Shown here piece after piece: positions 54,284 to 63,000 of a DNA stretch of 64,000 bases. Both the position numbers and the translations under genes were made by a program. The number at the start of each line of letters is the position of its first letter. Position 1 is the first letter of the stretch. The notes under the pieces are model-generated. The model was given only the letters and a program-made list of their open reading frames with translations. It did no database searches and was not told the origin of the DNA. Source of the stretch: JBHEBG01 sp046557915 (GTDB lineage: Bacteria; Bacteroidota; Bacteroidia; Flavobacteriales; Flavobacteriaceae); the NCBI RefSeq assembly GCF_046557915.1, contig NZ_JBHEBG010000004.1:248001-312000 (forward strand), written 5' to 3'.

Positions 54284-56574
54284 ATATGAACAGAGTGCTC
54301 GTATCGTATGGCTTTATAATATTTTTGTTCGGCGCTTGCAACAGCACTGTTCAACAAGAAAACTACGATAGTGAAGCAAAATCTATCTATACCGATCTGG
54401 TCTATCCGCAATTGGATACCGAAAATTCGCGCTGGTTTTTTTTCACTTCTGCCAGCAGGCCTTTTGGCATGGTCAATTTAAGTCCGGACACCAAACTTGG
54501 AGGTACATGGGGTAGTGGGTATCGGTATGAAATAGATACGATAAAAGGGTTTAGCCATATCCACGCCTGGCAGCTTTCCGGCCTGTCCGTAATGCCCGTT
54601 ATCTCAAAAAAAGAACAGAAAGAAGCAATATTTACCGATTATTATTCAAAGTTCGATCACAATAAAGAAGACGTAACTCCCGGTTATCATTCCGTAGTAC
54701 TTCAACGTTATGGTATAAGGGCAGAACTTACCAGTACCAAGAGGGTTGGTTTTCATAAGTACACTTTTCCTAAAGAAGAAGAGGCAGAAATTTTGTTTAA
54801 CCTAAACGGACCTTTGGGGCCTTGTAAAATTATAGATGGTGTTTTAGAACAGACCGGGACTACCACCTTAAGCGGGCAGTTTACTATTGCACCAACCAGT
54901 CGCAGACCAAAAGCCAACGTAGTCTTTTTTGAAGCAACTTTTGACACTCCTATTTTAGGCTTGGACCGAGACAACAAAACAGGCAATTATTTGTTGAATT
55001 TGGGGCAACTAAACAAGGCGGTAAAAATGAAAGTTGCCATATCCTATACGTCTAAGGAAAATGCAAAATTAAATCTGGTTTCAGAATTGGGGCATTGGGA
55101 TTTTAATAAGGTTGTTCAGGAGTCAAGATCCGAATGGAACGATTTGTTGGGAAGGATCCAAGTAGAAGGAGGTACGAAAACAGATAGACGTAGGTTTTAC
55201 ACCGATCTTTGGCATGCCATGCAAGGCCGAAGGACCATTAGCGATGTAAACGGCGCCTATCCTGATAATACGGGGGAGACTTTTAGAATAGGTCAATTAC
55301 CCTTAACGAAAGACGGTAAACCCGCCTTTAACCATTATAATTCTGATGCTTTCTGGGGTGCCCAATGGACCATAAACACTTTATGGGGTCTTGCATATCC
55401 CGAGATTAAAAAGGAATTTGTACAATCGCTCCTTCAATACGGTACGGACGGCGGTTTAATTCCGCGTGGGCCTTCGGGAGGAAATTACACTTATGTGATG
55501 ACCGGGGCATCTAGCACCCCCTTTATTGTAAGTGCCATTCAACAGGGGCTTATTACCGAAGATTTGGAAGCTATTTACCAGGCACTCAAAAAAAACCATA
55601 TGCCCGGCGGAATAATGGAAAAATCTGGTTACGAGCATGATACCAACCTAGGTGGAGGGCTTAGTCATTATTTGGAAAATGGCTTTGTACCCTATCCAAT
55701 TCCTGAGGGCAAGTTTGGTGGCCATCAAGATGGTGCAAGCCTTACTATGGAATACGCGTATCAAGATTGGGCCCTGGCACAGTTGGCCAAAAAACTAGGG
55801 TTGTTAGCAGATTATGAATACTTCTCAAAAAGAGGGCAGAACTATAAAACCGTTTTTGATAGTGCTTCGGGCTGGATGCGGCCTAAGAATGTAGCAGGTG
55901 TTTGGAAGGAGGATTTTGATCCTTACCTTTATGAAAATGGTTTCAACGAATCTAACGGGGCCCAAGCCACATGGTTTGTACCACACGATATTGAAGGGTT
56001 GGCCCAGCTAATGGGAGGTTCCGCAATGGCAGTCGACAAACTAAATACCCAGTTTGAGCAAGCGGAAAAACAAGGTTTTACAGCAGGAACTTCCCATGAT
56101 CTGGAAATGCATCCCGAAAACAGCAGAATTCCTATCAACTATGGAAATCAGCCCTCCATACAAACCGCTTTTATTTTCAACAAACTAAATCGCCCAGATC
56201 TCTCACAGTATTGGTCCCATAAGGTTATTAAATCTGCTTTCAGTGGTCTTTCCCCAAGTACCGGTTACAACGGAGATGAAGATCAAGGGCTAATGGGCAG
56301 TTTATGTGTACTAATGAAAATTGGGTTGTTCCAAATGACCGGAGGCCTGGAAGATGACCCCGTGTATCAACTTGGAATTCCAATTTTTAAAAAGGTAACC
56401 ATCAACTTAAGGAATGGTAAAACAATTCAAATAAGCACTGATGGTAATGACCAAGAGCAATCGCTAAACGAAATGGAATGGAACGGTTCTGTTTTGGATG
56501 TTAACGAACTTGCTCATTCTCAACTGAACGCGGGTGGTACTTTGAAAATAAATAAAAAAGATAGCTTAGAATAG
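54280..56574 (+). CDS. second GH92-family glycosidase, Gln in place of the general acid
   Basis: A 764-residue lipoprotein (lipobox IIFLFGAC) starting with an ATGA overlap with the gene upstream. GH92 landmarks: RPFGMVNLSPDTKLGG, GFSHIHAWQLSG, DLWHAMQGRRTISDVNG, and GYNGDEDQGLMGSLCVL, which keeps the base Asp residues although the usual MSAW is MGSL. The general-acid motif reads YGNQPSIQTAF (Gln624) where most family members have GNEP. Two separate GH92 genes in one operon with the same substitution is unlikely to be chance. Expected to act on mannosyl-phosphate or other activated mannosides; alpha-mannosidase on ordinary linkages cannot be excluded. Confidence 0.88.
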   Translation: MNMNRVLVSYGFIIFLFGACNSTVQQENYDSEAKSIYTDLVYPQLDTENSRWFFFTSASRPFGMVNLSPDTKLGGTWGSGYRYEIDTIKGFSHIHAWQLSGLSVMPVISKKEQKEAIFTDYYSKFDHNKEDVTPGYHSVVLQRYGIRAELTSTKRVGFHKYTFPKEEEAEILFNLNGPLGPCKIIDGVLEQTGTTTLSGQFTIAPTSRRPKANVVFFEATFDTPILGLDRDNKTGNYLLNLGQLNKAVKMKVAISYTSKENAKLNLVSELGHWDFNKVVQESRSEWNDLLGRIQVEGGTKTDRRRFYTDLWHAMQGRRTISDVNGAYPDNTGETFRIGQLPLTKDGKPAFNHYNSDAFWGAQWTINTLWGLAYPEIKKEFVQSLLQYGTDGGLIPRGPSGGNYTYVMTGASSTPFIVSAIQQGLITEDLEAIYQALKKNHMPGGIMEKSGYEHDTNLGGGLSHYLENGFVPYPIPEGKFGGHQDGASLTMEYAYQDWALAQLAKKLGLLADYEYFSKRGQNYKTVFDSASGWMRPKNVAGVWKEDFDPYLYENGFNESNGAQATWFVPHDIEGLAQLMGGSAMAVDKLNTQFEQAEKQGFTAGTSHDLEMHPENSRIPINYGNQPSIQTAFIFNKLNRPDLSQYWSHKVIKSAFSGLSPSTGYNGDEDQGLMGSLCVLMKIGLFQMTGGLEDDPVYQLGIPIFKKVTINLRNGKTIQISTDGNDQEQSLNEMEWNGSVLDVNELAHSQLNAGGTLKINKKDSLE

Positions 56575-56732
56575 GACATAAATTAAATTATAGAATCTGA
56601 AATTAAATTGTATACAAAATCTGTAAGGTGTAAAGCAAATTTTGAGCATGGAGAAATAGGGTAATCATACAAGCAGCTCCCAATAAAGGTTGAGGTGATT
56701 TTTATTAAGGTGAAAATTAATAAAAGAAAAAA

Positions 56733-57830
56733 ATGATCAAATTAAAAGTAAATATCATTAAAATGGGGTACCTATGGGTAATGGCCTGTTCTGTACTAAT
56801 GGTATTGGGCGCTTGTAAGAAAGAAAAAATAAACCTGAACCAAGTACAGGTGATAGGCAGTCATAACAGCTATAAAATTGCCATTGAAGAGCCTCTATTA
56901 GATTATTTATATGAGATTGATTCCTCAAAGGCACTGGCCTTACAATACGATCATCCAACGATTGCCAAACAATTGGATCTTGGCCTTCGCAACTTAGAGT
57001 TGGATGTTTTTTATGATCCTGAAGGTGGTTACTATAGTGATCCCCATGGATTAGAACTTGTAAAACAGAGGGGTGCGGAAGCGGCGCCCTTTGATTTGCA
57101 TGGCGATCTAAAAAAACCAGGCCTAAAAATGTTTCACATCCAAGAAATAGATTTTAGAAGTCATAATTTACTATTTAAAGAAGGCCTGAAAGAAATAAAA
57201 GATTGGAGTGATAGGCATAAAGATCACTGGCCCATTTTTATTTTGATAAATGCTAAAGACTCCAAAATCCCCAATACACGGGACCCTTTTAAATTTGATA
57301 ACGAAGCTTTGAACAAAATTGATGAGGAAATTAGAGAGGTTTTCAAAGGCGATCGATTAATTACTCCAGATGCAGTGCGGGGTCATTACAGTACTTTGGA
57401 AGAAGCGGTGCTGCATAACAACTGGCCACTACTAAAAAAAGTAACGGGAAAGGTCCTTTTTGTCTTGGATGAAAATGAAGAGAAGATCGGAAGGTATCTA
57501 AAGACGTATCCCAATTTGGAAAATGCGGCCCTGTTCGTTAATCGCAAAGAAGGTAATCCTGAGGCAGGATTCCGAATAATCAACGATCCGGTGAAGGATC
57601 ACGATTATATAAAGGAATTGGTATCCCGGGGATATATGGTCCGTACGCGTGCAGATGCCGGTACTAAAGAAGCTCGGGGAAATGACTATCAACGTTTTGA
57701 GAAGGCCAAATCGTCCGGAGCACAAGTAATTTCCACAGATTATTACATACCTACCAGATTATTTCCCTCTAAGTTTCAGGTGGTTTTGGAGGGCGGTGGT
57801 TACCAAAAACTAAATGAAAATCAAAAATGA
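56733..57830 (+). CDS. PI-PLC-like phosphodiesterase (Ca-dependent PI-PLC1 type), lipoprotein
   Basis: A 365-residue lipoprotein with lipobox VLMVLGAC. It belongs to the PLC-like TIM-barrel phosphodiesterase superfamily, the Ca-dependent PI-PLC1 group: the first catalytic His is in QVIGSHNSYKIAI, the metal-binding Glu/Asp in LRNLELDVFYDP, and the second His in SDPHGLELV. The C-terminal half contains VLFVLDENEEKIGRY and TRADAGTKEARGNDYQRF, a signature of this subgroup. Enzymes of the fold cleave inositol-1-phosphodiester or related glycerophosphodiester bonds; the substrate here is unproven. Its place between GH92 genes and a metallophosphoesterase points to a phosphodiester within the target glycan. 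Confidence 0.82.
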   Translation: MIKLKVNIIKMGYLWVMACSVLMVLGACKKEKINLNQVQVIGSHNSYKIAIEEPLLDYLYEIDSSKALALQYDHPTIAKQLDLGLRNLELDVFYDPEGGYYSDPHGLELVKQRGAEAAPFDLHGDLKKPGLKMFHIQEIDFRSHNLLFKEGLKEIKDWSDRHKDHWPIFILINAKDSKIPNTRDPFKFDNEALNKIDEEIREVFKGDRLITPDAVRGHYSTLEEAVLHNNWPLLKKVTGKVLFVLDENEEKIGRYLKTYPNLENAALFVNRKEGNPEAGFRIINDPVKDHDYIKELVSRGYMVRTRADAGTKEARGNDYQRFEKAKSSGAQVISTDYYIPTRLFPSKFQVVLEGGGYQKLNENQK

Positions 57831-58220
57831 TCAAAAAACGATTTCTTCTTTTTTTGACGTTTGCCGGCACCATATGTGCCTTTGGCCAGGAATTTAATAT
57901 GGTAACAAGTGAAGGTACAACACCCATTGTGCTAGATAGAAATGATCCTAAGGTGGTAGAAATTGCCGCAAAAATGTTTGCCAGTGATTGTAGATTTTCA
58001 AACTTACGGACGTAGGGAAAAATGGAAGCAAAATGTATTGCGAAATGCGGCCATGCGTACCGCTAAGCAAATTGTGGACCGGGCAAGAAAACATACCCTA
58101 AAAATTTGGATGGTAGGCCCTGGGTTAATGTTAGACAAAATTCGGATAGATTTGGGGGGGCGGAAAAAAAGTTACACCTTCCCCAAACAGATGAAAACAG
58201 AAGCATCAGATGAAAAATAG
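57827..58220 (+). pseudogene. GH115 alpha-glucuronidase, internally deleted and frameshifted
   Basis: Only the two ends of a GH115 gene remain. The first frame gives signal peptide plus FNMVTSEGTTPIVLDRNDPK and VVEIAAKMFASD, the family's N-terminus, then runs into a stop at 58013-58015. In another frame, from ~57990 on, come FQTYGRREKWKQNVLRNAA and RKHTLKIWMVGPGLMLDKIR, the C-terminal end of GH115. Some 800 internal residues are missing, and the two parts differ in frame. The start still overlaps the PI-PLC stop (ATGA), so it was once a coupled operon gene. No enzyme can be made. Confidence 0.85.
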
Positions 58221-60048
58221 ATATTATTTCAGTTGTTTTTTTGTTTGTTGCCTTTTTTTTGCGGCCTGCAATAGCAGTGCTAATAAGACCGCTCAGCCTA
58301 TTACCATAGCTTTTTTATCTGATGTGCATTTGCAAGACATTTACGGGGAGTTTTTAGAATCTGATTTCGTGGGGGTCAAGAATCCTAAAACGGAAAGATA
58401 TAATACGATTAGGACCATGGAGGCGCAACTTAGATCTACACGTCTTTTCAATGAAAACTACTTCGCTTTTATAGCTGCTTTGGAAGATATTGTTGCCAAA
58501 AAAATAAAACTCGTTGTACTTCCCGGTGATTTCAGTGATGACGGTCAACCTATGAACATTAAGGCGTTAAGAAAGATTTTAAACGAATATTCCGAAACGT
58601 ATGACATAACATTTCTGGTAATTACGGGAAATCACGATCCGGTAAGACCGTTTAGCATACCAGCGAAAAAAAATGATTTTTTAGGTGAAGGTGGAAAGGA
58701 ACAGGTAATAATGAGCAAACCCAGCATGGTTGTGGTGGATGATACCTTAACGCAGCATAAACCCATTGTTGACCAGGCCATTCAACAATGGGGCTATCTA
58801 GAGATCTTTTCAGAATTAAGGGCATTTGGACTTTATCCGAACAAAGAATTCACCTATTGGAATACCCCTTTTACGAACTATACCTATAAAGATTATAATC
58901 TGGACAAAGCCAAGCAGTTTGGAGATTTGGACAACCGTAAGTATACAATTCCTAACAGCAACATTTCTTTACCGGATATGAGTTATGTAATACAAGTAGG
59001 GGAGCATGTTTGGCTTGCAGGCATAGATGCCAACGTATACCTACCCAAAAGTGTAAATGTAGATTCTAAAAGTGATGAACAAGAATTTCTTGGGGCAAGT
59101 ATTGGTTATAATTTACTTCTAGAGAACAAAGGATATCTATTGAAATGGATAGAGGAAATTGCCTTGGAAGCTCATGAAAATAATAAAACACTAATAAGTT
59201 TTAGCCATTATCCAATGTTAGAATATTTTGATGATGCTGGCAAAGAGATGGTTGCGCTTTTTGGAAAGGATAACATGCAGTTGAACCGTGTTCCCCGCGA
59301 AGAGGTAGGAACTCAATTTGCCGATGCAGGTCTTCAGGTACATATAGGAGGGCACATGCATCTCAATGATACCGGAATGAAAAAAACAAAAGCGGGCAAT
59401 GTTCTTTTTAATGTTCAGGTACCTTCCCTGGCGGCCTATCCGGCGGCCTACAAAATTTTGACGGTAACCCAAGACAGTTATATCGATGTTGAAACGGTAA
59501 TCTTGGATACCGTGCCTAACTTTAAGGAACTCTTCTCCATGTACGAACAAGAGCATGCCTATCTCAAAAATAACAACCCTGATGGGCTATGGAACAAGGA
59601 TATTCTGTATGCCAAGACGTATCAGGCCTATTCTCAAGAGCATTTGAAAGAGCTGATAAGACTTCGGTTTTTACCAGAAGATTGGCCCAAGGAGCTAACC
59701 GATCTTATACTTGAAAAGAATGGAAAAGAAATAGCTCAAATGGCAATGACCACAAGTTCTGTAACATTGGAAGCGCTTACCGGAAATGAAGAATTTACAA
59801 TTGTAGATTTAAAACAATGGTCGGGTTTTGATATGATATACGATTTCTACCGCCTAAGAAATGCAGATCAACTTGCCATAATTGATATTGGAGAAGCGAG
59901 GATTGCCCAGTACTCTTTTGTTTGTGGACTTTTGGAAAAGACAAATGATAAAAATTTGGTGCTATGGGCAAAAATCTTTCAAAAATTCATGAACGGATTG
60001 CCCTCCGATAATTTTAGGATCGATTTAAAGCGAAAAGCAATTTATTAA
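58210..60048 (+). CDS. calcineurin-like metallophosphoesterase (lipoprotein)
   Basis: A 612-residue lipoprotein with lipobox CLFFAAC. The dinuclear-metal phosphoesterase motifs are in order: D-x-H in IAFLSDVHLQDI, GD in VVLPGDFSDDGQ, GNHD in VITGNHDPVRP, His in ISFSHYPMLEY and GHxH in HIGGHMHLND. Family members remove phosphate from mono- or diesters; the ~250-residue C-terminal helical part has no assigned role. It overlaps the GH115 remnant by 11 nt and ends the operon. A function removing phosphate from sugars released by the PI-PLC-like and GH92 enzymes is plausible inference. Confidence 0.88.
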   Translation: MKNRYYFSCFFVCCLFFAACNSSANKTAQPITIAFLSDVHLQDIYGEFLESDFVGVKNPKTERYNTIRTMEAQLRSTRLFNENYFAFIAALEDIVAKKIKLVVLPGDFSDDGQPMNIKALRKILNEYSETYDITFLVITGNHDPVRPFSIPAKKNDFLGEGGKEQVIMSKPSMVVVDDTLTQHKPIVDQAIQQWGYLEIFSELRAFGLYPNKEFTYWNTPFTNYTYKDYNLDKAKQFGDLDNRKYTIPNSNISLPDMSYVIQVGEHVWLAGIDANVYLPKSVNVDSKSDEQEFLGASIGYNLLLENKGYLLKWIEEIALEAHENNKTLISFSHYPMLEYFDDAGKEMVALFGKDNMQLNRVPREEVGTQFADAGLQVHIGGHMHLNDTGMKKTKAGNVLFNVQVPSLAAYPAAYKILTVTQDSYIDVETVILDTVPNFKELFSMYEQEHAYLKNNNPDGLWNKDILYAKTYQAYSQEHLKELIRLRFLPEDWPKELTDLILEKNGKEIAQMAMTTSSVTLEALTGNEEFTIVDLKQWSGFDMIYDFYRLRNADQLAIIDIGEARIAQYSFVCGLLEKTNDKNLVLWAKIFQKFMNGLPSDNFRIDLKRKAIY

Positions 60049-60073
60049 TATTCATAATATTAAGTACATTGTT

Positions 60074-63000
60074 ATGATGGATATTTGGCCCACATGTAGT
60101 AAGATACGCTTGTTGTTAGTAATAGCAATAGGCATGGTGTGCGTACTTAACGCCCAAAACATTAGATTGGAGCATTATAATGAGCGCAACGGATTATCCC
60201 ATAACTCCGTACGCCATATTATCCAAGATAGTAAAGGTTTTTTATGGCTTGGCACGTTTTCTGGCCTCAATCGTTTCGATGGGTACGAATTTAAGAACTA
60301 CAGAAGCACTTTTGCCGTTCCCAACGAGTTGCAAAATGACGATATTACCGCATTGGAGTATGATAGTGGGACAGAAAAACTATGGATCGGGACCAGGAAT
60401 GGCCTTTCGGTATTCAATATTAAGTCGCACAGGTTTCATACTTATTTGCCAGAAAAAGCCAACCCCAATAGTCTGCCAGAATCCGAGATACGATCCGTGC
60501 ATTTAGATACTTTTAATCGGGTTTGGGTGGGTACCAAAACTATGGGACTTTATTTGTTGCACATAGATGAAGATCGTTTTGAAAAGGTACCCATTGATGA
60601 TTTTGCCTATGTAAAGGAAATTATACAAGATAAAAAAGGGCGTATTTGGGTAGGAAGTTATGGAGAGGGCGGCGTGGCCAGAATCACTTTAAATCCCAAA
60701 GGGGCTATCGTGCATATCAAAAATTATACGCTGCAAATTCCAAATTCGGAAAAAGTAAATCCCTATGTAAATTTTATATATGAAGATGAAGGGGAAGCTA
60801 TTTTTGTAGGTACTAGGGAAGGGCTCTACAAATTGAACAATGACAATGAAGATTTCAAAAACCTCTATATAGAGAACAAATTACAACGAGAGAGCCTTGG
60901 ACCCTATTTTTTATCCATTGCAAAATCTCCCGAAGGTAGCTACTGGCTAGGAACTTTGGGAGGCATTCTAATTTGCGATAAACTGGAAGATGTACAGACA
61001 GGGAATTACCGCAGGTACGAGTCTGTTTTGTCCGATGATACTTCTTTGGTGGATAATTTGGTATCAGCGCTTTATTTTGATACCTCAGGAGTACTTTGGA
61101 TAGGCACGGAAGATGGTTTGGATAAGTACGACCCCTATGAGAACCAGTTTATCCTTAACAGGGATATATCTTTCCATATCGGAAATAAAGCTCCTAGGAT
61201 ACGGGGTTTTTCGCAGACCCAAGATGGTAAGGTGATCGCGGCTACCAGGCACAATGGTCTTTTTATCTCGGAAGGCGATAGCTTTAAACCTTTGTACAAG
61301 GGCAATTACGATATTGCCAGTATTTTCACCATTGATGGCAATCGTTTTTATTGCGGTCTTTGGAACGGTAAGATTATGGCATATGACTATGCCAAGAACA
61401 GCTCAAAGCTCATAAACTTAGGGAGGGTACGATCGCCGGTCGTGGCCTTCGCCGACCTAGGTGATAATTTACTGATGGCCGGATCTTTTGGGGAGGGTGT
61501 AAGGGTTATCAATACAAATACCGATAGCATAGAATCCAGATTTGGAACCATCTTACCAGGATATCAAATTAATGAGATTGTCATAGGCAAGGAAAATAAT
61601 ATCTGGTATGCCACGGAGACCGGTGTTATGAAGTTTAATACTGAGAGCCTAGAGATACATGAGTATGGGATAAACCCAGAGGACAGCGCCTACGGATTGC
61701 CTCATGTGAACGTAAGTGACATAGTCTTGGGGCCACAAGGGAGTTTGTGGGCAGCTACACGTTTGGGTTTGGCGGTTTATGATGCTACCGAAGATGCCTT
61801 TAAAACGGTGCTTAAACCCAATGAGTTGCAAGGACAATGGATTACGGATCTGGTAGCGGGTACAAACGGTGATCTTTGGTTGAATATGAACAACAATAAA
61901 GTAGCGGTTTACAATCAACAGAATGAAAAAGCTAATTTTTACGATGTAGATAGTGGCAACCGACTGGACGTTTTCAGCTCTAGCGGGTTTTATAGGACGA
62001 GGGAGGATAAGATCTTTTTGGCAGGTAAAAATGGAATCATCCATTTTGCCCCTTATGAGATTAACGAGAATCCATGGACTCCAAAACCGTTTATCACAGA
62101 GTTTAAGGTACAGAATAAGGAACTTGTGCCCGGTGTTGTTACAGACGGTTTAAAAATGTTGTCGGAAGACATTAACTTTTCCAATACCGTTACCCTTAAT
62201 TACAACAACAGTAATTTTGCCATCAAATTCTCATCACCCTCCTATGCCGATGAAGGACTTAACAAATATCAATACAAATTAGAAGGTTTTGATGAAGATT
62301 GGATTACTACTAATAGCAATTCCAGGACGGTGCAGTATACCAATTTGTATCCGGATGATTATACTTTTAAACTAAGATCTAGCAACCGAGACGGATATTG
62401 GGGAGAGGAAACTGCATATTTCATTAAGGTTAAACCCCCATTTTGGCTTACTTACCAAGCCATCTTTCTCTTTCTGGTCTTTGCATCATTGATTATATAT
62501 CTAATTCGGAGAGAAGTAAAGGGAAGGAGTAGATTACGGCAAGAATTGGTTTTAGAACGGGTTAGGCGAGAGCGTGATGAAAAATTGAATAACGAGAAAT
62601 TACGTTTTTTTACAAATATATCGCACGAACTACGAACTCCATTGACCCTTATCCTTGGCCCTGCCAAACAACTGATAGAAGAGGTAGAAGCCCATGGTAC
62701 AGCATTTCAACAAAAAAGGCTGGGTCTTATTCACCAAAATGCAAATCGGCTTTTAAATTTGGTAAATCAAATATTGGATTTTAGAAAAGCACAGACGGGC
62801 CAGCTAAAATTAAAGGTGTCACAAACCGATATTCTTAAATATACAAGAACTATTTTCAATTCTTTTCAAGAGTTGGCCAATAACAAAAACATTCATTTTT
62901 ATATGAATGCCGAGGAAGAAGAAATAATAGGGTGGATAGACATGGATAAATATGATAAAATTATCTACAACCTACTTTCCAATGCCTTAAATTTTACCCC

